From positions 1 to 64,000 of the forward strand of contig JADLCD010000021.1 of assembly GCA_020847395.1 (NCBI GenBank): a stretch of 64,000 nt of DNA, in the 5' to 3' direction. This DNA is from Chitinophagaceae bacterium. Its GTDB lineage: Bacteria > Bacteroidota > Bacteroidia > Chitinophagales > Chitinophagaceae. The position numbers were made by a program, and so were the translations under genes. This document shows positions 1 through 7,841 of the stretch, one piece after another. A model generated the notes under the pieces. It was not told the DNA's origin and did no database searches. It saw only the letters and a program-made list of their open reading frames with translations. Every line of letters starts with the position of its first letter. Position 1 is the stretch's first letter.

Positions 1-1136
1 AAGCAAAACTTGCTTTTGAAAATGTATTGAATGGAAAGAATGATAAAAATTTAACCGAGCGTGCATTAAAATATGATCTCACCATTCCTTTTGCCAGGTA
101 TGTTGCCATGAATCATGGGCAAATAACATTTCCGTTTAAACGCTACCAGGTGCAACCGGTTTGGCGTGCTGATCGTCCGCAAAAAGGAAGATACCGTGAA
201 TTTTATCAATGCGATGCAGATGTGGTTGGTAGCAGATCATTGCTGAATGAAATTGAACTCATACATATTTACGACAGCACATTTACCAAACTTGGCGCTG
301 CTGTTGAAATAAAAATCAACAATCGTAAAATTCTTGCTGCACTTGCAGAAGTATGCGGCGGCGCTGATAAAATAACTGATATCACTATTGCCATAGACAA
401 ACTGGATAAAATAGGAATTGATAAAGTACAGGAAGAGTTGATAGAAAGAGGACTTCAGCAAAACCAGGTTGATATCATTACACAATATCTTCATTTATCA
501 GGCGACAATAAAGAAAAACTTGAAAAAATAAAAACGCTTCTTTCAACAACCGAAACAGGTGTAAAAGGCATTGAAGAACTGGCATACATTATTAATCATT
601 CAGCATCTTCATCTCTCAAAAATAAGCTCATTATTGATTTTACTTTAGCAAGAGGATTGAATTACTATACCGGCACCATCTTCGAAATAAAAGCACTGAA
701 TGTGCAGATAGGCAGCATTGGCGGCGGTGGCAGATACGATGATCTTACAGGTTTATTTGGCGTGCCCAATATCCCCGGGGTTGGTATTTCTTTTGGTGTA
801 GACAGGATATATGATGTAATGGAGGAACTGAAATTATTTCCGGAAACCGTACATAGCGGTACCACGATATTGTTCTTTAATCTTGGAGAAGCCGAAGCTA
901 AAAAATCATTTGAGCTGATGCAGCAATTGCGCAGTAAAGGTATTTCCTGCCAGCTATATCATGAACAGGTAAAATTTGACAAACAGTTTAAATATGCCGA
1001 AAAGAAAAACATTCCCTTCGTAGTAATGATCGGCAGCCGGGAACTGGAAAGCAGTACCTGTAATATAAAAAAACTTGCATCCGGCGAACAGGTAAGCCTC
1101 GCATTAAGTGAAATAGGCAGCTATGTATTTAGTTGA
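1..1136 (+). CDS. hisS: Histidyl-tRNA synthetase, 3' part (5' end outside window)
   Basis: Charges tRNA-His with histidine in the cytoplasm. The reading frame is open from base 3 with no start visible, so the gene begins upstream of the window; a TTG at 27 is only an internal codon. Class II motif 2 is seen as GRYREFYQCDAD, the HisRS-specific histidine-binding motif as LARGLNYYTGTIFE, and motif 3 as GGGGRYDDL. The C-terminal third (from about base 860) is the anticodon-binding domain. About 377 residues are present of a usual 420-460, so roughly the first 60-90 residues (motif 1) are missing. No terminator follows directly; a repeat-rich gap comes next. Confidence 0.96.
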   Translation, partial: AKLAFENVLNGKNDKNLTERALKYDLTIPFARYVAMNHGQITFPFKRYQVQPVWRADRPQKGRYREFYQCDADVVGSRSLLNEIELIHIYDSTFTKLGAAVEIKINNRKILAALAEVCGGADKITDITIAIDKLDKIGIDKVQEELIERGLQQNQVDIITQYLHLSGDNKEKLEKIKTLLSTTETGVKGIEELAYIINHSASSSLKNKLIIDFTLARGLNYYTGTIFEIKALNVQIGSIGGGGRYDDLTGLFGVPNIPGVGISFGVDRIYDVMEELKLFPETVHSGTTILFFNLGEAEAKKSFELMQQLRSKGISCQLYHEQVKFDKQFKYAEKKNIPFVVMIGSRELESSTCNIKKLASGEQVSLALSEIGSYVFS

Positions 1137-1464
1137 TCTTCAATGGTGAATAGTCAATAGTGAATTTTGCCCATTGCCTATTGCCCATTGTTTACCAAAT
1201 GCGTAAACCGGTTTTCCGCATTTCGATACTAAGGCGTTATGCAGCGTTATATTTTTGCTTCATGATTTCGGACAAACGTTCCGGTAGTTCTTTAGAAGTG
1301 GAAAAATCCTTTAAAAATTCGATCTCATTGGCCTTTCCGGTTTTTCTGTTGTAACCGGCGATAGTTTTACGGATGTGGCCGGCTATTTAAAATAGTTTTT
1401 TTCTCCAGGCCGTTGCTTCTCTTCATTCTGTTTACCTGTTTTCTTATAATTCAGTGCCAAATAA
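1137..1464. other. Intergenic region with repeat words and a degenerate reading frame
   Basis: No confident gene. Bases 1141-1196 form an imperfect inverted repeat made of CAATGG/CCATTG and AATAG/CTATT words, a family seen again near 11632-11662. On the minus strand, 1386 down to 1237 is open for 49 codons after a stop and reads like a real protein C-terminus (charged, ending KQKYNAA), but it has no ATG/GTG/TTG near its beginning. It may be the tail of a decayed gene. Confidence 0.4.
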
Positions 1465-1496
1465 AAAAGGTTGCAAGCAATAACTTACAACCTTTT
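1465..1496 (-). terminator. Terminator of tRNA-Leu
   Basis: AAAAGGTTG / CAACCTTTT stem extended by AAG/CTT with one mismatch. Read on the minus strand it ends in TTTTTTA. It lies 5 nt past the 3' end of the tRNA, so it is the likely intrinsic terminator of the tRNA transcript. Confidence 0.75.
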
Positions 1497-1501
1497 CTAT
1501 G

Positions 1502-1583
1502 TGCCCGGGACTGGATTCGAACCAGCACACCTCGCGGCGCCGCCACCTGAAGACGGTGCGTCTACCAATTTCGCCACCCGGGC
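1502..1583 (-). tRNA. tRNA-Leu(CAG)
   Basis: An 82-nt tRNA on the minus strand. Acceptor stem GCCCGGG pairs with CCCGGGC, discriminator base A. The D-loop contains TTGGTAGACGC, typical of tRNA-Leu. Anticodon stem CCGTC/GGCGG holds loop TTCAGGT, giving anticodon CAG. A long variable arm follows and the T-arm contains GGTTCGAATCC. The 3' CCA is not encoded (CAT follows). A strong TTTG-N17-TATATTTG promoter lies 10 nt upstream and a terminator just downstream, so it is a single-gene transcript. Confidence 0.97.
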
Positions 1584-1592
1584 CTGGGGCTG

Positions 1593-1621
1593 CAAATATA
1601 AGCGGATTAATCTTTTCCAAA
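1593..1621 (-). promoter_or_regulatory. Bacteroidota-type promoter for tRNA-Leu
   Basis: Minus strand: TTTG (1618-1621) and TATATTTG (1593-1600) are separated by exactly 17 nt, matching the -33 TTTG / -7 TAnnTTTG consensus of the Bacteroidota primary sigma factor. The element overlaps the 3' end of the eamA-like gene. Confidence 0.7.
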
Positions 1622-2542
1622 AGAGATTTTTGTGCCTTTTCCTGCTGTAAGAAAAATACCTGCTATTACCAATGCAGTACCTATCAATTGCTCCGCAAAC
1701 AGTGGTTCATCTAAAATAAAATGCGCCTGCACAATCGTTGAAACAGGACCTATAGCAGCAATAATGGCAACATTATTCGTGCCTATTTGTTTTATGCCAT
1801 ACGATAGCATAAAAGTGGGCAGCACAGTTGCAAAAACAGCAAGATAAACACCATAAATCCAGTAAGTAGAAGACAGTTGAAAAATTGGCGCTTTTTCCTG
1901 TATCAAGTAATGCATAAATACTCCTGCTGTAGCGGCAAGCATAGCATAGGCGGTAAATCTTGATGCCCCAACCTCAGGAATAATTCTGCCACTACCTGCT
2001 ATATAAATGGCGTAAGTAATGGCGCATAAAAAAATAAGAAAACTACCCCATACAAAATTACTGTTGCCGGTATCAATCCTGAATTCACCCGCATAAGCCA
2101 AAAGAATACCTGCGTATGTAAGTATCAATGCAATTTTTTGATTACGGCTCACCGGCTGCTTAAAAACCCATGCATTAATAAGCACGGCAAACGAAGGATA
2201 TAAAAAAAGTATCAGCCTTTCCAACCCTGCAGAAATATATTGCAAGCCAATAAAATCGAACAGGCTGCTTAAATAATAGCCAAACAATCCAAGGAAAATA
2301 ACATATATCCATTGGCGAACGGTGAGTGAAACTGTGTTCTTTTTACCTGCTGTAATCCATGCGGCTGCTATATAAAACGGAAGTGAAAATAATAAACGAA
2401 GCGTAAGCAGTGTAAGCCCGTTCATGTTTGTATTGCTGAACGCAACTTTTACGGCAATTGCCTTGGTTGAAAATAAAACAGCTCCGATAAATGTAATTAC
2501 AAATCCCGTTATTGCTGTTTTCTGAATTGCATTGTTCTTCAT
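1607..2542 (-). CDS. EamA-family (drug/metabolite transporter superfamily) permease
   Basis: An integral inner-membrane protein of 311 residues with about ten hydrophobic helices arranged as two EamA repeats, as expected for the DMT superfamily (family length about 300). The first repeat begins TAITGFVITFIGAVLFSTKA and the second around residue 160 (WGSFLIFLCAITYAIYIAG). The family exports amino acids, nucleobases or drugs; the substrate cannot be read from sequence. The ATG at 2542 is the natural start, giving a short cytoplasmic N-terminus. The gene stands alone, its 3' end overlapping the tRNA-Leu promoter. Confidence 0.85.
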   Translation of the reverse strand: MKNNAIQKTAITGFVITFIGAVLFSTKAIAVKVAFSNTNMNGLTLLTLRLLFSLPFYIAAAWITAGKKNTVSLTVRQWIYVIFLGLFGYYLSSLFDFIGLQYISAGLERLILFLYPSFAVLINAWVFKQPVSRNQKIALILTYAGILLAYAGEFRIDTGNSNFVWGSFLIFLCAITYAIYIAGSGRIIPEVGASRFTAYAMLAATAGVFMHYLIQEKAPIFQLSSTYWIYGVYLAVFATVLPTFMLSYGIKQIGTNNVAIIAAIGPVSTIVQAHFILDEPLFAEQLIGTALVIAGIFLTAGKGTKISFGKD

Positions 2543-2806
2543 TGCATTTATAAACCAACACCCCTGATTAGCTATCTATTGTTATTTAATTTATTATCAC
2601 ACCAACTGCAATGCTACTATAAAGCTTTTGTTGCGTCGCACTCTTCAACTACAGTACTGCTATGAGCATAGTACAACATCAAAACAAATAAATCATTCAC
2701 TGGTAAACAGCAACCAGGGTGTTTTAAATAATATGAGAAATAGCATCAGCTTTCTTTCACATTTCTCGTGTCACCTTTTACAGTTCAACTGTCTTTCCGC
2801 CAATCT

Positions 2807-3619
2807 TTATACACTCACATTAAAATCTCTCAACGCGTCATTAAGACTTGTTTTGAGGTCGGTGCTCGCTTTGCGCTGACCAATAATCAATGCGCAACCT
2901 ACACCATATTCACCCGCAGGAAATTTTTTATTATAGGTGCCGGGTATTACCACACTGCGTGAAGGTATCCTTCCTTTATATTCCACGGGTTCGCTGCCAC
3001 TTACATCAATAATTTTTGTGCTTTTTGTTAATACTACATTCGCACCAAGCACCGCTTCTTTCTCTACCATCACCCCTTCCACCACTATACAGCGGCTGCC
3101 TATAAAACAACCGTCTTCCACAATTACCGGGCTTGCCTGCAATGGCTCAAGCACGCCGCCAATGCCAACGCCACCACTCAGGTGAACGCCCTTGCCTATT
3201 TGCGCACAACTGCCTACAGTAGCCCAGGTATCAACCATCGTTCCTTCATCAACATAAGCGCCGATATTTACATAGCTCGGCATAAGCACCACATTCCTGG
3301 CTATATAAGCTCCGTATCTTGCTACTGCATGTGGAACAACGCGAACGCCAAGATCTTTGTATCCGCTTTTCAATAACATTTTATCGTGAAACTCAAATGG
3401 TTCTACATTCCAGGTTTGCATTGGTTGTATAGCGAAATACATCAGTATAGCCTGCTTTACCCACTCATTTACTACCCACCCGCCAGGAGAAGGAGAGGCA
3501 GTACGGAGGCGACCTTTATCTACATCTTCTATTACAATTTTTACGGCTTCTTTATACTCTTCATCTTTTAATAACTCTCGGTTTTCCCAGGCTTTTTGAA
3601 TTAACTGCTGAACATCCAT
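2807..3619 (-). CDS. dapD: 2,3,4,5-tetrahydropyridine-2,6-dicarboxylate N-succinyltransferase
   Basis: Catalyses the succinyl-CoA dependent step of lysine/meso-diaminopimelate synthesis. The 270-residue product has the helical N-domain and then a left-handed beta-helix of hexapeptide repeats (residues about 105-210, for example IGAYVDEGTMVDTWATVGSC and GVGIGGVLEP), the DapD hallmark. The frame continues back to a TTG at 3640, but the ATG at 3619 (MDVQQLIQ) fits the family and leaves the divergent tsaC-type promoter clear. Single gene, divergent from the Sua5-family gene with 64 nt between start codons. Confidence 0.95.
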   Translation of the reverse strand: MDVQQLIQKAWENRELLKDEEYKEAVKIVIEDVDKGRLRTASPSPGGWVVNEWVKQAILMYFAIQPMQTWNVEPFEFHDKMLLKSGYKDLGVRVVPHAVARYGAYIARNVVLMPSYVNIGAYVDEGTMVDTWATVGSCAQIGKGVHLSGGVGIGGVLEPLQASPVIVEDGCFIGSRCIVVEGVMVEKEAVLGANVVLTKSTKIIDVSGSEPVEYKGRIPSRSVVIPGTYNKKFPAGEYGVGCALIIGQRKASTDLKTSLNDALRDFNVSV

Positions 3620-3650
3620 GATAGTAAAAATTTTTTGCAAACTTAATCAG

Positions 3651-3679
3651 TTTGTGTATGTGAAGTGTGACTATTTTTG
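3651..3679 (+). promoter_or_regulatory. Promoter of the threonylcarbamoyl-AMP synthase gene
   Basis: TTTG (3651-3654), 17 nt, TATTTTTG (3672-3679), then CCGG and the ATG at 3684. With the -7 box ending four bases before the ATG, transcription should start at or next to the start codon, so the mRNA is probably leaderless. Confidence 0.65.
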
Positions 3680-3683
3680 CCGG

Positions 3684-4250
3684 ATGAATTTTACGGAAGA
3701 TGTTGAAAATTGCCTGCAGATATTACGCTCCGGGGGTACCATATTATATCCTACCGATACCATATGGGGGCTTGGCTGTGATGCTACAAACGAAGCGGCT
3801 GTAAAAAAGATTTATTCCATAAAACAACGCGAAGAAAGCAAGGCGCTGATTGTATTACTTGCAGATGAGCGGGAAATTATAAAATACGTAGCGCAGCCAG
3901 ACCTTCGGGTATTTGATTACCTGCAAAATATTACTCAACCCACAACCGTAATTTATAAAGGAGCAATTGGTTTAGCAGAGAATCTTATTGCTGCTGATGG
4001 TAGCATTGCTATCCGCCTGGTGAAAGATGAATTTTGCAGAAATCTTATCCGCAGATTCAAAAAGCCCATTGTATCTACATCAGCCAATATTTCCGGGCAA
4101 CCGGCTCCGCCATTTTTTTCCGCAATTAATAAGGAAGTAAAACAAGCTGTGGATTATGTGGTAAATTACCGCCGGGATGATGAAACACCTAAACAACCAT
4201 CTTCTGTAATTTTATGGAATGATGATGGCACTGTAAAAGTTTTGCGATAA
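3684..4250 (+). CDS. L-threonylcarbamoyladenylate synthase (Sua5/YciO/YrdC family)
   Basis: Makes threonylcarbamoyl-AMP from threonine, bicarbonate and ATP for the t6A37 modification of ANN-decoding tRNAs. The 188-residue single-domain form is TsaC-like, lacking the extra Sua5 C-terminal domain. Motifs: PTDTIWGLG at residues 23-31, KQREESKAL at 47-55 and STSANISGQ at 131-139. The open frame reaches back to 3618, but the ATG at 3684 gives the family N-terminus and sits right after a good -7 box. The YciO paralogue is an alternative; the length and motifs fit TsaC well. Confidence 0.9.
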   Translation: MNFTEDVENCLQILRSGGTILYPTDTIWGLGCDATNEAAVKKIYSIKQREESKALIVLLADEREIIKYVAQPDLRVFDYLQNITQPTTVIYKGAIGLAENLIAADGSIAIRLVKDEFCRNLIRRFKKPIVSTSANISGQPAPPFFSAINKEVKQAVDYVVNYRRDDETPKQPSSVILWNDDGTVKVLR

Positions 4251-4272
4251 GTTTCATTCCACAAAACAGCGC

Positions 4273-5268
4273 ATGCAAAAATTACTGGTTATACAAACAG
4301 CATTTATTGGTGATGTGGTGCTTGCAACGCCATTGATAGAAAAATTGCATGATTTTTTTCCCGATGCGCAGATTGATTTTTTGGTAAGAAAGGGCAATGA
4401 AAGTTTATTGCAGGGGCATCCGTATCTCAACAGGGTTTTAGTCTGGAATAAGAAAGAAGGCAAATACCGTTCATTATGGAAGATGCTCAGGCAGATAAGG
4501 AAAAATAAATATGATAAGCTGATTAACCTGCAACGATTTGGAGCTACAGGTTTTCTTACAGCTTTTTCAAGAGCAAAAGAAAAAATTGGGTTTAATAAAA
4601 ATCCTTTCAGCTTTATGTTTGATGTTGCCGTTAAACATGCCATGAAATCTGATGTTCAATCGCCACATGAAACAGTGCGTAATCTTTCGTTGATTGAACA
4701 CTTTACAGATGATAGTATTTATAAACCGAAGCTATATCCCCAGCCTCATGATTACAATGCAGTTGAAAAATATAAACAGTGGAATTATATCTGCGTGGCG
4801 CCGGCATCGGTATGGTTTACCAAGCAATATCCTAAAGAAAAATGGGTGAGTTTTATTCAAAATCTGCCAACGCAATTAATGGTATATCTCCTCGGCGCTC
4901 CTTCGGAAAAACAATTGTGCGCAGATATTATGCATGCATCAGGAAGGCATACTATAAAAAGTTTAGCGGGTGAGCTAAGCTTTTTGCAATCTGCCGCGTT
5001 AATGCGTGATGCATCTATGAATTATGTAAATGATTCCGCGCCTATGCATTTTGCTTCGGCAATGAATGCGCCGGTAACAGCAGTATATTGTTCTACCGTT
5101 CCGGCTTTTGGCTACGGCCCGCTTTCAGATAAAAGATATATAGTGGAGGTTAAAGAAAATTTAGCGTGCAGGCCCTGCGGATTGCATGGATATAAAGCTT
5201 GCCCGTTGCAACATTTTAACTGCGCATATCATATTAAAAATGAGCAATTGCTGGAAACCTTGGGATAG
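4273..5268 (+). CDS. Glycosyltransferase family 9 (ADP-heptose:LPS heptosyltransferase-like)
   Basis: A 331-residue GT-B enzyme of the WaaC/WaaF/RfaF family that adds heptose or a related sugar to the lipopolysaccharide core at the inner face of the inner membrane. The N-terminus LLVIQTAFIGDVVLATPLIE is the GT9 signature and NDSAPMHFASAMNAPVTAVY near the C-terminus is the nucleotide-sugar binding segment. The ATG at 4273 lies 22 nt after the upstream gene, so the two are probably co-transcribed. The C-terminal region has a cluster of cysteines (CRPCGLHGYKACPLQHFNC) of unknown role. Sugar specificity is not determinable. Confidence 0.9.
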   Translation: MQKLLVIQTAFIGDVVLATPLIEKLHDFFPDAQIDFLVRKGNESLLQGHPYLNRVLVWNKKEGKYRSLWKMLRQIRKNKYDKLINLQRFGATGFLTAFSRAKEKIGFNKNPFSFMFDVAVKHAMKSDVQSPHETVRNLSLIEHFTDDSIYKPKLYPQPHDYNAVEKYKQWNYICVAPASVWFTKQYPKEKWVSFIQNLPTQLMVYLLGAPSEKQLCADIMHASGRHTIKSLAGELSFLQSAALMRDASMNYVNDSAPMHFASAMNAPVTAVYCSTVPAFGYGPLSDKRYIVEVKENLACRPCGLHGYKACPLQHFNCAYHIKNEQLLETLG

Positions 5269-5454
5269 GGTGATAGTTATCAGCCATCAGCGGTCAGATA
5301 TCAGCTACAGCTACAGGTTCCAGGTTACCGGTTGTGCGTGCCTAAAATGGTTGACCTTTTTAAACAATCGTAAAAGTCTTATTTACCGGGTTATGCAAAA
5401 CGAAACTTTCTTTACGGGTTTTGCCAGTTTTATAACTTGTGTGTAATTTATTGA

Positions 5455-6894
5455 TCACCACACAAAAGTTCCAACTGCACCTTTATCTAATGATACAACA
5501 ACCCATTTACCATTATACTTAATGTTAAATATCTGCGCGTTGCTGCCATCGTTCTGCACTATCAATACCTTTTTTCCCTGTGGCGTTTTAAATGCAGCAT
5601 TATTCAAACCGGACGGAACAGTACTCTCAATTCTTGTTGAATTAACAGGAACAAATTTCGACGCATGTGCTATAATATAGAACGCAACATTTTTAGTGTA
5701 AGTGCTGCCCGTTTCAATGGTAATAGCGCCTTTACAGGTAGTACATCCGCCATCCGTATGCGGTCCGAATGTAGCATCGTTTGCGAGATTCCATTCAAGG
5801 GCGTTACGGCTCCAGTTGCGCATTGAACCAATAATTACGTTTTTCAGATGCCAGTTCAGATCCCCTCCAAAATTTCCGTTAGAAGGTGTGTATTGCTCCG
5901 TAAAATAAAGCGCTTTATCAGGGTGCGCATTTTTTACGGTGGATAAAGCACTGATATCGCCCGCATATAAATGAAAGGCTGAACCATTGATGAAAGCTTT
6001 TGCAGCGGCATCATTTAAAACGGAAATTGGGTAATCGGGCTTATCGCAATTGTGATCGTAGATAACAATTTTTGTGTTGATACCGGCTGTTTGAAAAGCA
6101 GGCCCGATGTGATTTTTAATAAAGTCAGCCTGCTGTTCCGCAGTCATTAACAAACTTGGATTATTACCCGGATGCAATGGTTCATTTTGCGGCGTGATGG
6201 CATCAATAGTAATGCCCAATGCTTTCATGGTTTGTATATACTTCACAAAGTACTGTGCATATACTGCATAATATTTTGTTTGCAAACTTCCTCCCACAAA
6301 GCTGTTGTTATCTTTCATCCATACCGGCGGCGACCAGGGTGTAGCAATAATTTTAATAGCAGGATTGATAGCCAATATTTCTTTAAGTAATGGAATAAGA
6401 TTAACGGTATCTTTTGCAAGACTGAAATGCTCAAGGTTTATATCTGTTTGTCCTTCCGCTACATCGTTATAGCTAAACGGGGCGGCATTTAAATCAGATG
6501 CGCCTATACTTAGCCGTAAGTAACTAACAGCAATTGAGGACTCCCCTGATCCGAATAATTCCTGCAACAGCTCCTGCTTTTTTGTAGTATTTAATGAATT
6601 GATCACATCAGCACTTCCGCCTGTGAGTGTATACCCGAACCCATCAATGGTTTGATAGGCGGTATTTTCGTTTACTTCAATAACCGGGTACTGATTTACC
6701 GGAGTACCGAAAGCCAAAATGCCTGTTTGTTTCTGCAGTTTAACCGTTTCATCCGATTTTGTGAGCCAGAAGTCAACTTCATTTGTTGCAGGAGGAGTAT
6801 CTTTATCCCCGGATTGTTTACAACTTAACAATACTATCAAGATTGCAGCCACCAGGATAAAACCGTAACGGCTTAAATATTTTTTTATGTTCAC
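5455..6894 (-). CDS. Glycoside hydrolase family 30 lipoprotein (beta-1,6-glucanase/glucosylceramidase type)
   Basis: A 479-residue surface or periplasmic lipoprotein: signal helix, then lipobox VLLSC with Cys25. GH30 features are GFGYTLTGGSA (about residues 85-95), TPWSPPVWMKDN (185-196), acid/base Glu238 in TPQNEP and nucleophile Glu333 in FTEQYTP. The start is GTG at 6894, four bases after the stop of the upstream GH16 gene, so the two form an operon. GH30 members cut beta-1,6-glucan, glucosylceramide or xylan; the GH16 partner favours a beta-glucan substrate such as laminarin or fungal wall glucan. Confidence 0.9.
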   Translation of the reverse strand: MNIKKYLSRYGFILVAAILIVLLSCKQSGDKDTPPATNEVDFWLTKSDETVKLQKQTGILAFGTPVNQYPVIEVNENTAYQTIDGFGYTLTGGSADVINSLNTTKKQELLQELFGSGESSIAVSYLRLSIGASDLNAAPFSYNDVAEGQTDINLEHFSLAKDTVNLIPLLKEILAINPAIKIIATPWSPPVWMKDNNSFVGGSLQTKYYAVYAQYFVKYIQTMKALGITIDAITPQNEPLHPGNNPSLLMTAEQQADFIKNHIGPAFQTAGINTKIVIYDHNCDKPDYPISVLNDAAAKAFINGSAFHLYAGDISALSTVKNAHPDKALYFTEQYTPSNGNFGGDLNWHLKNVIIGSMRNWSRNALEWNLANDATFGPHTDGGCTTCKGAITIETGSTYTKNVAFYIIAHASKFVPVNSTRIESTVPSGLNNAAFKTPQGKKVLIVQNDGSNAQIFNIKYNGKWVVVSLDKGAVGTFVW

Positions 6895-6898
6895 GTAA

Positions 6899-7720
6899 TT
6901 ATTTGTTTAATGATTTTGTGGCATATACACGCACATAATCTATTTGCATTGTTTGCGGGAAAACGGCATCATCAATACCCATTTTGCCGCCCCAATTACC
7001 TCCTACAGCTATATTCATTAATAAATGAAACCGTTGATCGAACGGCCATTCCCGAAAAGTTTTATTCGAATTTTCATAATAAAAATATTTTTCGTTATCT
7101 ATGAAAATACTGATGCTTTTTTCATTCCATTCCAAAACATAAGTATGAAAAGCATCGGAGAGATCATTGCGAAAAATGTTTTTCCCTTTTTGTGTACCAA
7201 GTATATGGTTGAAGGCTGCTGTATGCACCGTGCCAAATATAGAATCAGGTAAATAGCCCACATGCTCCATAATATCAATTTCGCCGCTAATTGGCCAATC
7301 ACCGTATTTCCAGTCTGTAGGGAGCATCCAGATGGCTGGCCACAATCCTCTCCCTTTGGGCATTTTAGCCCTTATCTCAAAGCGCCCGTATTTCCAATCG
7401 CCTTTGTTTTTACTTACCAGTCTTGCTGAAGTATAAGAAGACCCTTCAAAATTTTCTTTAATGGCTGTAATATTCAACATGCCATTTTTAACAGAAGCGT
7501 TTTGCAATCTTTTTTCTGTGTAATACTGTTTTTCGTTATTGCCCCACCCATGTCCCCCAACATCATAGCTCCATTTGGAACTATCAGGTAATCCTGAATA
7601 ATTAAATTCATCATTCCAGATAAGCATTCGCTGTGTACCTGCCGTATCTTTCTTTTGAGCACGAACCGATACACAAAAAAAGAGTGTTATTAATACAAGC
7701 AAAATCGCTATACTTTTCAT
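6899..7720 (-). CDS. Secreted glycoside hydrolase family 16 beta-glucanase (laminarinase-like)
   Basis: Hydrolyses internal beta-1,3(-1,4)-glucan bonds. Counting from the ATG at 7720 the protein has 273 residues with a clean signal peptide ending near VRAQ. The GH16 catalytic motif EIDIME is present (Glu147 nucleophile, Asp149, Glu152 acid/base), preceded by WPAIWMLPTDW and YGRFEIRAKMPKG. The frame runs back to 7753, but that would put 11 polar residues before the signal peptide. First gene of a two-gene operon with GH30. No SusC/SusD pair is nearby, so uptake of the products must use other loci. Confidence 0.92.
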   Translation of the reverse strand: MKSIAILLVLITLFFCVSVRAQKKDTAGTQRMLIWNDEFNYSGLPDSSKWSYDVGGHGWGNNEKQYYTEKRLQNASVKNGMLNITAIKENFEGSSYTSARLVSKNKGDWKYGRFEIRAKMPKGRGLWPAIWMLPTDWKYGDWPISGEIDIMEHVGYLPDSIFGTVHTAAFNHILGTQKGKNIFRNDLSDAFHTYVLEWNEKSISIFIDNEKYFYYENSNKTFREWPFDQRFHLLMNIAVGGNWGGKMGIDDAVFPQTMQIDYVRVYATKSLNK

Positions 7721-7841
7721 AGCTGAGCTTTTAGGACTATCATTATTCCTCAAAAGAATTGAAGGAGCAACGCTTTAATATATAAATACCCTGTGAATTA
7801 AGGTTAATGAAAAAACAAAAACTTATGAAAGCATACATCAT

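Noticed and set aside
3618-3683. Extended N-terminus of the threonylcarbamoyl-AMP synthase gene
   Set aside because: The extension covers the promoter boxes and does not resemble the family N-terminus; the ATG at 3684 fits.
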